DNA of 64,000 nucleotides from assembly GCF_002101705.1 (NCBI RefSeq), contig NZ_LQPC01000043.1, positions 1-64,000 of the forward strand. Reading direction: 5' to 3'. Made by a program: the position numbers and the translations under genes. Position 1 is the first letter of the stretch; each line of letters opens with the position of its first letter. Positions 30,680-39,389 of this stretch are shown in pieces. The notes beneath the pieces are model-generated. The model was not told the origin of the DNA. It worked only from the letters and a program-made list of their open reading frames with translations, and searched no databases. Origin of the DNA: Mycolicibacterium iranicum (GTDB lineage: Bacteria; Actinomycetota; Actinomycetes; Mycobacteriales; Mycobacteriaceae).

Positions 30680-31480
30680 ATGCCCGAAGGACATACCGTT
30701 CACCGACTCGCCCGTCGGCACCAGAAGATCTTCCGGGGTCAGCACGTCGCCGTCAGCAGCCCTCAGGGCCGGTTCATCGACGGAGCCGACGCAATCAACG
30801 GCCGCGTCTTCGATCGGGCGAGCGCATGGGGTAAGCACCTTTTCCACCACTATGCGGGCGGACGAATTGTTCACGTCCACCTCGGTCTCTACGGCAAGTT
30901 CACCGAATTCGCCGTCGACGCCGGCGTTCCGGAACCGGTCGGGCAGGTGCGGATGCGCATCGTCGGCACGGACAAAGGAGCCGATCTGCGCGGACCGACG
31001 GCGTGTGAGGTCGTCGACGAGTCCGAAGTCTCGGAAATCTTGGCCCGGCTCGGCCCCGACCCCCTGCGCAAGGATGCCGACCCATCTGCGGCGTGGGAGC
31101 GGATAAGCAAGTCCCGCAGGGTGATCGGCGCGTTGCTGATGGACCAAAAAGTCATCGCCGGCATCGGGAACGTCTATCGCAACGAGCTGCTGTACCGCCA
31201 CCGCCTCAACCCTCATCGCCCCGGCACGCGGATGCGCGAAGGGGAGTTCCAGGAAGCCTGGACCGATCTCGTCGAGTTGATGAAGGTCGGTGTCCGCCGC
31301 GGTCGGATCATCACTCTTCGCCCCGAAGACGACCACGGCATGCCGTCTTACGCGCCGCGGCGACCGCGCACCTACGTCTACCGGCGCGCCGGGGACCCGT
31401 GCCGGATCTGCGGCACCACCATCCGCACCGAGGTCATGGAGGGTCGCAACCTGTTCTGGTGCCCGAGCTGTCAGAGCTAG
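30680..31480 (+). CDS. nei1: Fpg/Nei-family DNA glycosylase (endonuclease VIII)
   Basis: A 266-aa base-excision repair enzyme. The mature N-terminus PEGHTVHRLA has catalytic Pro2 and Glu3. GIGNVYRNELLYRHR is the helix-two-turn-helix. A C-terminal zinc finger uses Cys241, 244, 261 and 264. As a bifunctional glycosylase/AP lyase it should remove oxidised pyrimidines. PEGHT after the initiator Met points to the Nei rather than the MutM (PELPE) branch. It matches Rv2464c in position. It starts 12 bases after the preceding gene. Confidence 0.94.
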   Translation: MPEGHTVHRLARRHQKIFRGQHVAVSSPQGRFIDGADAINGRVFDRASAWGKHLFHHYAGGRIVHVHLGLYGKFTEFAVDAGVPEPVGQVRMRIVGTDKGADLRGPTACEVVDESEVSEILARLGPDPLRKDADPSAAWERISKSRRVIGALLMDQKVIAGIGNVYRNELLYRHRLNPHRPGTRMREGEFQEAWTDLVELMKVGVRRGRIITLRPEDDHGMPSYAPRRPRTYVYRRAGDPCRICGTTIRTEVMEGRNLFWCPSCQS

Positions 31481-31529
31481 CCAGGGGCGTCGGCGGGACA
31501 TACCGGCGGTTAGCCGGGAGAATCTGCGC

Positions 31530-33218
31530 GTGGAACTGATCCTGGTCGTCGTCGGCGCGATCGTCGTCACCGCGGTGGCGCACCGCCGCGGACTCGAACC
31601 CGCACTGATCATCGTCGTCGTCGGCATCGCCGTGTCGTTCCTGCCGGGATTCGAGGCGCCCGAGCTGGATTCACACATCCTCCTGTCGGTTGTGCTGCCA
31701 CCCCTGCTGTACTCGGCCGCGCTGGACTTCTCGTTCCCGACATTCCTGCGCAACATCAAACCGATCCTCGGACTCGGGGTGGCACTGGTGGTCGTCACCG
31801 CTTTCGCGGTGGCTGCGGTCTCGTCCTGGCTGGTGTTCGTCCCATTGACGTTCGGGACCGCGCTGGTGCTCGGTGCGATCGTGGCGCCGCCGGATGCCGT
31901 CACCGCCGTTGCGGTCGGTCGCAAGCTTGGGCTGCCCAAGCGTGTGATGTCGATCTTGACCGGCGAGAGTCTGATCAACGATGCGGCCGCGCTCGCGTTG
32001 TTCTCCGTCGCCGTCGCGCACGTAGCCGGCACCGACACCTTCATTGAGAATCCGCTGCTGTTGTTCACCTACAGTGCGGTGCTCGGACCGCTGGTCGGCG
32101 CTGCACTGGGCTACGTCACGCTCTGGATTCGTCGGCGCCTGGCCAACCCGGCGCTGGAGACGGTGCAGGGGCTCATGGTGCCGTTCGCGGCGTTCATCCT
32201 GGCCGAGGAGATGCACGCCTCGGGTGTGCTGGCTGTCGTGGTGGCGGGGTTCGTCGTCGGCAGCGGCACCGTGGACGCCGGCTACCAGACGCGGCTGCAG
32301 GAACGATATGTCTGGAACTCGGTCGACGTTCTGCTCGAGGCGTTTGTCTTCGCCTACATCGGCCTGCATCTGCGTTTCGTGCTGGAGGATCTGCGTGAGG
32401 CGCATGAGTCGCTCGCCCAGGTGGCCGTGGGTTCGCTGATCGTACTGCTCATCGTATTGGTGGTCCGCCCTGTCTCGGTGTTCGCGATGTTCGGCCGCAA
32501 GAAGCTGGCGAATCAGGTCGAGAAGCGGTTGAGCGTTCCGATTCCCGAAGGCGGCGGTCGGGGAGCGCTGGGCGTGCGGCGTCGCGACCCGTCACGCACC
32601 AGTTGGCGCCCGCGCACCGGCAACCGGGCCCTGAGTTGGCAGGAGAACGTCGTCGTCTCGTGGACGGGTATGCGCGGCGTGGTGACTTTGGCTGCGGCAG
32701 CGGCAATCCCGGTTACGACCGCGGCCGGTGAACCTTTCCCCGAGCGCGCGACCATCCAGGCCATCGCGTTCGTCGTCAGTGTGGGCACCCTACTGCTGCA
32801 GGGATGGACCCTGCCGCTGCTGATCCGCAAGCTCAACGTGTCCGGTGACGTCGATCAGGCAGAAGCGTTGCAGGAGACGGAGAAAGCGGAGCGGGTGGTG
32901 CACGAGGCCGCCGACGAGGTGCTCGCCGGGTTCCGGGCGAACCCTCCCGCCGGACTGGACCCGCGGGTGCTCGCCGAGATTCGGGGCATCGTGGCGCGCC
33001 ACTCCCAGGATGCCGACGAGATGCCCGACCCCGAGGCCCACACCTTGCGCGCCGAGGTGTTCGCGCAGCTGTACCGCGACGTGCTGGCCGCGCAGCGGCT
33101 CGCGCTCATCGGTGAACGCGACGCGGGCAGAATCGACGACGAGGCGGTCCGGGCGATGCTGGAACGGCTCGATCTGCAGGAGGCAGGGGTTTCCGCGCGA
33201 CTGGAAAGCCGCTTCTGA
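31530..33218 (+). CDS. Na+/H+ antiporter, CPA1 family
   Basis: A 562-aa protein with about 12 hydrophobic helices in the first 400 residues and a soluble C-terminal tail of about 120 residues. The ion-binding region APPDAVTAVAVGRKLGLP followed by ILTGESLINDAAALALF is typical of NhaP/CPA1 exchangers. VVSWTGMRGVVTLAAAAAIP is the conserved late helix. It should exchange Na+ (or K+) for H+ at the cytoplasmic membrane. GTG 31530 has GGGAG about ten bases upstream. It converges on the next gene with three bases between stops. Confidence 0.9.
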   Translation: MELILVVVGAIVVTAVAHRRGLEPALIIVVVGIAVSFLPGFEAPELDSHILLSVVLPPLLYSAALDFSFPTFLRNIKPILGLGVALVVVTAFAVAAVSSWLVFVPLTFGTALVLGAIVAPPDAVTAVAVGRKLGLPKRVMSILTGESLINDAAALALFSVAVAHVAGTDTFIENPLLLFTYSAVLGPLVGAALGYVTLWIRRRLANPALETVQGLMVPFAAFILAEEMHASGVLAVVVAGFVVGSGTVDAGYQTRLQERYVWNSVDVLLEAFVFAYIGLHLRFVLEDLREAHESLAQVAVGSLIVLLIVLVVRPVSVFAMFGRKKLANQVEKRLSVPIPEGGGRGALGVRRRDPSRTSWRPRTGNRALSWQENVVVSWTGMRGVVTLAAAAAIPVTTAAGEPFPERATIQAIAFVVSVGTLLLQGWTLPLLIRKLNVSGDVDQAEALQETEKAERVVHEAADEVLAGFRANPPAGLDPRVLAEIRGIVARHSQDADEMPDPEAHTLRAEVFAQLYRDVLAAQRLALIGERDAGRIDDEAVRAMLERLDLQEAGVSARLESRF

Positions 33219-33221
33219 GGG

Positions 33222-34052
33222 CTAGAAGTCGAAGCCGCCGAAGTCGCCACCCCAGTCGCCGCCACCGAAGTCGCCGCCGCCGGAATCCCAGCCGCCGCCA
33301 CCCCAATCGCCGCCGCCGGCGTCCCCGCCGCCCCAGTCTCCGCCGCCGGCATCGCCGGACCCTTCCAGCTGGCCCTGATCGAGACCGTCCTGGAACCCGT
33401 CGCCATAGCCGTTCTCGAACGCCTGCGCGTCATAGCCGACCCCGGCCATGCCGGAGAACATCGTGCTGAACAGCAGTGCAGAACCCAGACCCCACGCACC
33501 CGCGACCAAGGCCGGCTTCCACCAGGGCTCGGAGTACCAGCCGGCGGGAACGGGACGGCCTGCGACGCGCCCGCCGGGGTAGTAGTTCGGGGTGCGCTCC
33601 GACGGCGACGGTGACGCCTCGATCTCGCGGCCCTCGAAGGTGACGCGGCGGTCCTCGGTCACGGTGCCTGCCGACCGCTGACCCCACAGCGACTCCAGCT
33701 CCGGCCCGGGATCCATGCCCATCGCGACGCGCGCAGCCCGCACGTAGTACAGGCCTTCCATCGCACTTTCCTTCGCAAGCTCGGCCTGCTTGGCCGTGGT
33801 GGCCTGATCGATCTGCGACGACGCCGCGGTGTAGCGCTCGGAAGCGTCGGCAAGAGCTTGCTTGGACGCGTCGTCGGTACCGGTGAGGGCGAAGACCTGG
33901 CCGCCGAGGCGTTCGATGACGCGGCGGGCGTCGGCCTTCGCGTCGGCCAGGGACGCGGCGGTGCGCTTGCCGGAGGCCTTGGACGAGGCATAGACGGCGA
34001 TACCGATCGCCGCGACGACCAGCAGGATGAGGACGAGCAAAACGCCATTCAT
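33222..34052 (-). CDS. DUF1542-type membrane protein with Gly/Trp/Asp-rich tail
   Basis: A 276-aa protein. An N-terminal transmembrane helix (MNGVLLVLILLVVAAIGIAV) is followed by an alpha-helical domain (about 25-115), a Pro-rich linker and a second hydrophobic stretch (PALVAGAWGLGSALLFSTMF, about 177-200). The tail (about 225-276) consists of repeats of GGGDWGG and GGGDFGG ending in GFDF. Similar proteins occur across actinobacteria without known function. The Gly/aromatic tail is low-complexity and probably disordered or self-associating. Confidence 0.8.
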   Translation of the reverse strand: MNGVLLVLILLVVAAIGIAVYASSKASGKRTAASLADAKADARRVIERLGGQVFALTGTDDASKQALADASERYTAASSQIDQATTAKQAELAKESAMEGLYYVRAARVAMGMDPGPELESLWGQRSAGTVTEDRRVTFEGREIEASPSPSERTPNYYPGGRVAGRPVPAGWYSEPWWKPALVAGAWGLGSALLFSTMFSGMAGVGYDAQAFENGYGDGFQDGLDQGQLEGSGDAGGGDWGGGDAGGGDWGGGGWDSGGGDFGGGDWGGDFGGFDF

Positions 34053-34215
34053 GGTTCACAGCGTACCGACAGAAACCGGGAGAACCCTGGGCGTGACAAG
34101 GGGCTTCCGTGCCGCCGCGACGGTCGTCAACAATCCCTCAAGAATCCGGCAAGGGCATCCGGCGAACCTCTCCTCAACGCAGCCGACAACGGCTCGCACG
34201 AGAGGAGAAGAGACC

Positions 34216-34845
34216 ATGAGGACCACCATCGTCCGGACCGTCGCGACGGTCAGCCTTGCCGGTTTCGCAGCGCTGGGACTCTCGGGCGTCGCCCATGCCG
34301 CGATGTTCGGGGATCCCGACGGCATGGCCGGCTGGACGACCCGCCAGGCCTACAACGACTGCGCGATCATGGCCGCCGCCGACGTGATCGGTCAGATGAC
34401 CGGAGAAGAACCGGCCGAAGACGACATCGTCGCGTACGCGTCGAAGACGCCGAGCGTCTCCCGGCCGGGCGACTGGATCTACGACAACGAAGACGACGGG
34501 CATGGTCACACCGCCGGGAGCATCTTCGAAGACCTGCCCATCGTGCTCGCGCACTACGGGGTTGCGGGCAAGTACATCGACGGCGCCAACCTCGCCTCCC
34601 TGGAGCAGGTCCTCGGCCGCGGCGGCGGCGTCATCGTGAACCTCAACTCCGAGACAATCTGGGACGTCGACGGTGACCGCTCGGTACCCGACCACGCGCT
34701 GGTGGTCACCGGAGTCGATACCGACAACGGCGTCGTCCACCTCAACGACAGCGGTACCGACGACGGCGCCGACGAACAGGTGAGCATCGACACCTTCAAT
34801 GCCGCATGGCAGACCAGCGGCAACGAGATGATCGCGACGTCCTAG
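34216..34845 (+). CDS. Secreted papain-like C39-family protein
   Basis: A 209-aa protein with a Sec signal peptide (TIVRTVATVSLAGFAALGLS then AHA, cleavage near residue 28). A C39-like cysteine peptidase fold follows: Cys49 in YNDCAIMAAADV, His160 in PDHALVVTGV and Asn177-Asp178 in HLNDSG. The triad appears intact, so proteolytic activity is possible, but many single-domain C39_2 proteins have no known substrate and no ABC transporter is nearby. GAGGAGAAG precedes ATG 34216. It converges on the repeat-containing secreted protein. Confidence 0.82.
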   Translation: MRTTIVRTVATVSLAGFAALGLSGVAHAAMFGDPDGMAGWTTRQAYNDCAIMAAADVIGQMTGEEPAEDDIVAYASKTPSVSRPGDWIYDNEDDGHGHTAGSIFEDLPIVLAHYGVAGKYIDGANLASLEQVLGRGGGVIVNLNSETIWDVDGDRSVPDHALVVTGVDTDNGVVHLNDSGTDDGADEQVSIDTFNAAWQTSGNEMIATS

Positions 34846-34926
34846 GGGCCGATCCGGATGCCGACGACGCTCGCTGTCCGCCGTCCACTTCGCCTGGAAT
34901 GCCACAACATTCGTTGCGCTTCGACG

Positions 34927-34953
34927 CCCCCCCGCGGACCTACGTCCGGGGTG
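34927..34953. terminator. Possible terminator between convergent secreted-protein genes
   Basis: CCCC...GGAC, loop CTAC, GTCC-GGGG forms a GC-rich hairpin (with a small bulge) between the C39-like gene and the stop of the minus-strand gene at 34954. The rest of the 108-base gap shows nothing else. Confidence 0.5.
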
Positions 34954-35616
34954 TCATCGGGTGAAGATGCAGTGCGTGCCCGCGCCCGGCGGGTGCTCGA
35001 CGACGACGGTCCCGTCGACGGTGATGCGGCATCCCTGGGTCCCGGTCTTGGGCACTGAGATGACCTGCAGCAGGAAAGCGTCCGGATCGAGCGGCACCAC
35101 CTTCGTCCAGGGAACCGGGGTGTTCTCGGGCGCCGTTCCCGCGTCAGGGTCGGTGTTGATGCTGTAGACGGTGCCTGTGCCGGTGATCTCGAAGGTCACG
35201 GTGCCCGTGCCGCCGCCCGCGCCCGGCTGGTTGCGCTGATAGTTGGCTTGCGCGTTCGCGTTGGCCGCCTTGTTCTCGGCCCGGATGTCCGGTGTCACGC
35301 AGATGGTGTCGCCGTCGAACGCCTCGCGCCAGACGTAGCCCTGAGAGCAGGACTGCGGACCGGACCCCGCGTTCGGATTCTTGTTGGCGCCGGGGGTCGA
35401 GTTCTCCAAGGCGGTGCGAGCCCGGAAAGCCGGTGTGACGCATACGGTGTCACCGGTGCGCGCTTCTCTCCACACCAACCCCGAGATGCAAGTGTCCGGG
35501 CCGTAGGGCAGCGGCTGGGCAATGGCCGTTGCGGGCATGACGGCGGCGAATACGGCCACCGCGATCGGCAATGGAGTCAGTTTCCAGAAGTCGGCCAAGG
35601 CAACCATGTGGTTCAT
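34954..35616 (-). CDS. Secreted protein with two CVTP repeats and an MmpS-like domain
   Basis: A 220-aa exported protein. The signal peptide ends near AIA-QP (residue 33). Two copies of a Cys-pair repeat follow: C-x3-GLVWREARTGDTVCVTP (43-62) and C-x3-GYVWREAFDGDTICVTP (90-109), separated by an Asn/Gly/Pro-rich linker. The C-terminus (138-220; VTFEITGTGTVYSIN, GCRITVDGTVVVEHPPGAG, HCIF) resembles the periplasmic domain of MmpS proteins, with a Cys pair. The repeat occurs in other actinobacterial secreted proteins; function is unknown. There is no mmpL neighbour. The start could also be Met4. Confidence 0.8.
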   Translation of the reverse strand: MNHMVALADFWKLTPLPIAVAVFAAVMPATAIAQPLPYGPDTCISGLVWREARTGDTVCVTPAFRARTALENSTPGANKNPNAGSGPQSCSQGYVWREAFDGDTICVTPDIRAENKAANANAQANYQRNQPGAGGGTGTVTFEITGTGTVYSINTDPDAGTAPENTPVPWTKVVPLDPDAFLLQVISVPKTGTQGCRITVDGTVVVEHPPGAGTHCIFTR

Positions 35617-35797
35617 CCTTCGAACGTCGGGTTCAGCGGCTGGTCCCCCCAGCTGCGATCAACGTAGGAGCCCTGCAGTCGGTGAGAACGGGTAGCGCAC
35701 TACCTGTCTTTGACGCGGCAAACGAAAGCCGGCTGGAGTAGTCGGGCCCGGTGATTCGCCTGCGCCAGGTGAGTGCAGGACCCTTGTCCTGACATGC

Positions 35798-35819
35798 AAA
35801 AACCGCCCCGAAGGGCGGT
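35798..35819 (-). terminator. Rho-independent terminator after tRNA-Gly
   Basis: On the minus strand a 7-bp stem (ACCGCCC/GGGCGGT, loop of four) is followed directly by TTTTTGC. It lies five bases beyond the tRNA-Gly 3' end. Confidence 0.85.
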
Positions 35820-35823
35820 CGTT

Positions 35824-35897
35824 TGGAGCGGGCGACGGGAATCGAACCCGCGTAATCAGTTTGGAAGACTGAGGCTCTACCATTGAGCTACGCCCGC
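35824..35897 (-). tRNA. tRNA-Gly (anticodon TCC)
   Basis: The reverse complement folds as a cloverleaf. The acceptor GCGGGCG pairs with CGCCCGC, the anticodon loop TTCCAAA holds TCC, and the T-arm is GCGGG-TTCGATT-CCCGT. Discriminator T and an encoded CCA complete it. Confidence 0.96.
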
Positions 35898-36033
35898 GTG
35901 TGCTGCACTACGTGAGAGTACCGGCAGACTGTACCGGTCCCACCTAACTCAAATCCAATTGATGGTTCGGTGCGGCCAGGCCGTAGGATCGCCGGTGGTC
36001 TAGTGCTGCGCGCATGCGTGTGGCAGCCATGAC

Positions 36034-36110
36034 CGGGGTGTAGCGCAGCTTGGTAGCGCATCCGCTTTGGGAGCGGAAGGCCGCAGGTTCAAATCCTGTC
36101 ACCCCGACCA
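36034..36110 (+). tRNA. tRNA-Pro (anticodon TGG)
   Basis: The acceptor CGGGGTG pairs with CACCCCG. The anticodon stem TCCGC/GCGGA closes the loop TTTGGGA with TGG. The T-arm is GCAGG-TTCAAAT-CCTGT, and the end is ACCA, encoded. It lies only 43 bases upstream of tig and may share its transcript. Confidence 0.96.
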
Positions 36111-36153
36111 GCACCACCCCACCGGAAACAGAAGCAATAGAGGAGCACCAATC

Positions 36154-37596
36154 GTGAAGAGCACCGTCGAGAAGTTGAGCCCCACCCGGGTTCGCATCAA
36201 CGTGGAGGTGCCCTTCGCGGAGCTCGAACCCGACATCGACAAGGCGTTCAAGCAGCTGGCCAAGCAGATCCGGCTGCCCGGCTTCCGTCCCGGCAAGGCG
36301 CCCCGCAAGCTGCTGGAGGCTCGGGTCGGCCGCGGCGCGGTGCTCGAGCAGGTTGTCAACGACGCACTGCCCGCCCGCTACAGCGAGGCGATCACCTCAG
36401 AGTCGCTTCAGCCGATCGGCCAGCCCGAGATCGAGGTCACCAAGCTTGAAGACAACGAGGAGCTGGTCTTCACCGCCGAGGTCGATGTCCGTCCCGAGAT
36501 CGACCTGCCCGATCTCAAGGCGCTGAAGATCACCGTCGACCCGGTCGAGGTCACCGACGAGGACGTCGACGCCGAGATCGAAGCCTTGCAGAAGCGCTTC
36601 GGCACACTCACCGGAGTCGACCGTCCCGCAGCGAACGGCGACTTCGTCTCGATCGACCTTTCCGCCACCGTCGACGGTAAGGACGTGCCCGAGGCCAAGA
36701 CCGAGGGTCTGTCGCACGAGATCGGTTCCGGTCAGCTGATCGAAGGCCTCGACGAGGCGATCATCGGCCTGAAGGCCGACGAGTCCAAGACCTTCACCAC
36801 CACGCTGGTGGCCGGTGAGCACGCCGGCCAGGAAGCCGAGGTGACGGTCACCGTCAAGTCCGTCAAGGTGCGCGAGCTGCCCGAACTCGACGACGAATTC
36901 GCCCAACTGGCAAGCGAATTCGACACCATCGACGAACTCAAGGCCGACCTTCGCGAGAAGGTCAGCCGAGTCAAGACCGTGCAGCAGGCCGAGGCGATCC
37001 GCGACAAGGCCATCGAGGTGCTCCTGGAGCAGACCGAGATCCCGCTGCCCGAAGCGGTGGTGCAGGCGCAGGTCGACGACACACTGCACAACGCGATCCA
37101 CGGACTCGACCACGACGAGGACAAGTTTGCCGAGACGCTCAAGGAGCAGGGCAGCAGCCGCGAGGAGTTCGACGCCGATAATCGCACCAACGCGGAGAAG
37201 GCGATCAAGACCCAGCTGCTGATGGACGCCATCGCCGACAAGCTCGAGATCCAGGTCGGCCAGAACGACATCACCGAGCGGCTGGTGTTGATGTCGCGCC
37301 AGTACGGCCTGGAGCCTCAGCAGTTGCTCCAGATGCTGCAGCAGAACAACCAGCTGCCGGCGATGTTTGCCGATGTGCGGCGCGGCCTGACCGTGGCCGC
37401 GGTCGTCTTCGGCGCCACGGTCACCGACACCGACGGCACCGAGATCGACACCACCGAGTTCTTCGGACCGTCCGGCGAACAGGCTGCCGCTGCTGCCGGT
37501 GACGATGACGAAGACGATGACGACGACGACTCCGAAGATGCCGGAGACGAGGCAGAAGCCCAGAACGACGAAGTCAAGGCCGACGACACCAAGTGA
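36154..37596 (+). CDS. tig: Trigger factor, ribosome-associated chaperone and peptidyl-prolyl isomerase
   Basis: A 480-aa protein in the usual domain order. The N-terminal ribosome-binding domain holds the signature GFRPGKAPRKLLE (about 45-57). The FKBP-like PPIase domain (about 160-245; NGDFVSIDLSATVDG, GQLIEGLDEAIIGLKADE) and the helical C-terminal chaperone arms follow. An acidic tail from about residue 445 (DDDEDDDDDDSEDAGDEAEA) is typical of actinobacteria. GTG 36154 follows AGGAG by eight bases. It shelters nascent chains at the ribosome exit. The order tig-clpP1-clpP2 is conserved. Confidence 0.97.
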   Translation: MKSTVEKLSPTRVRINVEVPFAELEPDIDKAFKQLAKQIRLPGFRPGKAPRKLLEARVGRGAVLEQVVNDALPARYSEAITSESLQPIGQPEIEVTKLEDNEELVFTAEVDVRPEIDLPDLKALKITVDPVEVTDEDVDAEIEALQKRFGTLTGVDRPAANGDFVSIDLSATVDGKDVPEAKTEGLSHEIGSGQLIEGLDEAIIGLKADESKTFTTTLVAGEHAGQEAEVTVTVKSVKVRELPELDDEFAQLASEFDTIDELKADLREKVSRVKTVQQAEAIRDKAIEVLLEQTEIPLPEAVVQAQVDDTLHNAIHGLDHDEDKFAETLKEQGSSREEFDADNRTNAEKAIKTQLLMDAIADKLEIQVGQNDITERLVLMSRQYGLEPQQLLQMLQQNNQLPAMFADVRRGLTVAAVVFGATVTDTDGTEIDTTEFFGPSGEQAAAAAGDDDEDDDDDDSEDAGDEAEAQNDEVKADDTK

Positions 37597-37605
37597 CGCT
37601 CTGAG

Positions 37606-37647
37606 CGAACGCGCGCCGTCTGGGGACTCCCCGGCGGCGCGGGTTCG
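37606..37647 (+). terminator. Nested hairpin terminator after tig
   Basis: A 13-bp stem with one mismatch (37606-37618 against 37635-37647) encloses a second hairpin GGGG-ACT-CCCC (37622-37632). It begins nine bases after the tig stop and is followed by TTAGTGTCATT. It separates tig from the clpP operon, whose promoter must lie between here and 37711. Confidence 0.75.
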
Positions 37648-37710
37648 TTAGTGTCATTCGTAAGACCGGTCACCGCGTCGGAAGTAAAACAAGAAAGCAG
37701 GTATCCAGTC

Positions 37711-38307
37711 GTGACTGACATGCGTGGCGCCTCTTCGGGCCTCAACCTTGTCGACTCGGTCTATGAGCGGTTGCTGGCCGAGCGGATCATCTTCCTGGGC
37801 TCTCAGGTCGACGACGACATCGCCAACCGGCTGTGCGCTCAGATCCTGCTGCTCTCGGCGGAGGATCCGACGAAAGACATCAACCTCTACATCAATTCGC
37901 CCGGCGGCTCGATCAGCGCCGGCATGGCGATCTACGACACGATGGTGCTCGCGCCGTGTGACGTCGCGACCTACGCGATGGGCATGGCCGCGTCGATGGG
38001 CGAGTTCCTGTTGGCTGCCGGCGCCAAGGGCAAGCGCTACGCGCTGCCTCACGCCCGCATCCTGATGCACCAGCCGCTGGGCGGTATCACCGGCGGCGCT
38101 GCCGACATCGCCATCCAGGCCGAGCAGTTCGCGTCGATCAAGAAGGAGATGTTCCGGCTGAACGCCGAGTTCACCGGGCAGACCATCGAACGGATCGAGG
38201 CCGACTCGGATCGCGACCGCTGGTTCACCGCTCAGGAAGCCCTGGAGTACGGCTTCGTCGACCACATCATCACCAGTGTCAACTTCAACGGAGCGAACCC
38301 CTCATGA
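37711..38307 (+). CDS. clpP1: ATP-dependent Clp protease proteolytic subunit 1
   Basis: A 198-aa serine peptidase subunit. The catalytic triad is Ser95 (GMAASMGEFL), His120 (ILMHQPLGG) and Asp169 (DSDRDRWF). In mycobacteria ClpP1 and ClpP2 heptamers assemble into one mixed barrel that works with ClpX or ClpC1. GTG 37711 (VTDMRGASSG) matches the M. tuberculosis VTDMR start region; ATG 37720 is an alternative. Its stop overlaps the clpP2 ATG (ATGA), which favours equal synthesis. Confidence 0.97.
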   Translation: MTDMRGASSGLNLVDSVYERLLAERIIFLGSQVDDDIANRLCAQILLLSAEDPTKDINLYINSPGGSISAGMAIYDTMVLAPCDVATYAMGMAASMGEFLLAAGAKGKRYALPHARILMHQPLGGITGGAADIAIQAEQFASIKKEMFRLNAEFTGQTIERIEADSDRDRWFTAQEALEYGFVDHIITSVNFNGANPS

Positions 38308-38942
38308 TCGACCCCCGGACCACCCCGCAGGCTCGCTACATCCTCCCGTCGTTCATCGAGCACTCGAGCTTCGGCGTCAAGGAGTCCAACCCGTACAACA
38401 AGTTGTTCGAGGAACGCATCATCTTCCTCGGCGTGCAGGTGGACGACGCGTCGGCGAACGACATCATGGCGCAGCTGCTGGTGCTCGAATCGCTGGATCC
38501 AGACCGTGACATCACGATGTACATCAACTCACCGGGCGGTTCGTTCACGTCGCTGATGGCGATCTACGACACCATGCAGTACGTGCGGGCCGACATCCAG
38601 ACGGTGTGCCTGGGCCAGGCCGCTTCGGCTGCGGCTGTGCTGCTCGCCGCGGGCACCCCTGGCAAGCGCCTCGCACTGCCGAACGCCCGCGTGCTCATCC
38701 ACCAGCCGGCACTGGGCGGTGTGATCCAGGGTCAGTTCTCGGACCTCGAGATCCAGGCCGCAGAGATCGAGCGCATGCGCACGCTGATGGAGGAGACGCT
38801 GTCGCGCCACACCGGCAAGCCGGCCGACGTGATCCGCAAGGACACCGACCGCGACAAGATCCTGACCGCGGAGGCGGCCAAGGACTACGGCATCATCGAC
38901 ACCGTTCTGGAATACCGGAAGCTGTCTGCGCAGAAGGGCTGA
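38304..38942 (+). CDS. clpP2: ATP-dependent Clp protease proteolytic subunit 2
   Basis: A 212-aa partner of ClpP1. The catalytic Ser108 lies in GQAASAAAVLL and His133 in VLIHQPALGG; the Asp lies in KDTDRDKILTAEAA. N-terminal residues 1-12 are probably a processed propeptide, as in mycobacterial ClpP2. It overlaps clpP1 by four bases. In M. tuberculosis the clpX gene follows soon after; here two small genes intervene. Confidence 0.97.
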   Translation: MIDPRTTPQARYILPSFIEHSSFGVKESNPYNKLFEERIIFLGVQVDDASANDIMAQLLVLESLDPDRDITMYINSPGGSFTSLMAIYDTMQYVRADIQTVCLGQAASAAAVLLAAGTPGKRLALPNARVLIHQPALGGVIQGQFSDLEIQAAEIERMRTLMEETLSRHTGKPADVIRKDTDRDKILTAEAAKDYGIIDTVLEYRKLSAQKG

Positions 38943-38948
38943 CGGGCC

Positions 38949-39389
38949 TCAGCCGTTGCTGTAAACCCTTGTCGGCTCGATGAGGACGGCGGTGCGCCGC
39001 TGCTGGCGCATCGTTGCGTCGTATTCGTCCCAATTGTCGTGGGTTCCGCCCGCCGCGGTGAAGATGTCTCGAAGCAGCTGCGCCAGCTCGTCGGATCCCA
39101 GCCACGGCTGCGGATCGTCGGGACCGGCAAGTTCGGCGTGACCTTCGACGGTGGCCCACTGCCATCCCTTTCGGAAGATGAGCGCGATCTGCGGGCGCTC
39201 GCGGAGATTGGCCAGTTTGACCTTCCCGTAGGTGACGAACCCGAGTACCTCCCGTCCGGTGGACGGATGCGTCAGCGGTCCGGCATTGATGAGCGACGAC
39301 TGGATGGTGTGGTCTGCGCGCAGCGTCGAGACGACGGCCAGGCCGTTGTCGCCGCTGGCGAGTGCGAACGCGTCCGTGAGGGTGGTCAT
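38949..39389 (-). CDS. PPOX-class F420-dependent flavin/deazaflavin oxidoreductase
   Basis: A 146-aa split beta-barrel protein (pyridoxamine-phosphate-oxidase fold). The patterns GLAVVSTLRADHTIQSSLIN and KLANLRERPQIALIFRKGWQ are typical of mycobacterial F420-binding PPOX proteins, where the basic RKGW-like segment contacts the cofactor phosphate. Substrate is unknown. It lies antisense between clpP2 (six bases from its stop) and a small secreted protein gene, so it splits the clpP2-clpX neighbourhood. Confidence 0.85.
   Translation of the reverse strand: MTTLTDAFALASGDNGLAVVSTLRADHTIQSSLINAGPLTHPSTGREVLGFVTYGKVKLANLRERPQIALIFRKGWQWATVEGHAELAGPDDPQPWLGSDELAQLLRDIFTAAGGTHDNWDEYDATMRQQRRTAVLIEPTRVYSNG

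Noticed and set aside
30515..32068. 517-codon minus-strand open frame opposite nei1 and the antiporter
   Set aside because: Low-complexity Ser/Thr then Arg/Asp-rich product; shadow of two real genes.
37597..37710. ClgR operator upstream of clpP1
   Set aside because: GC-rich symmetry here is explained by the tig terminator; no clear ClgR motif could be read outside it.
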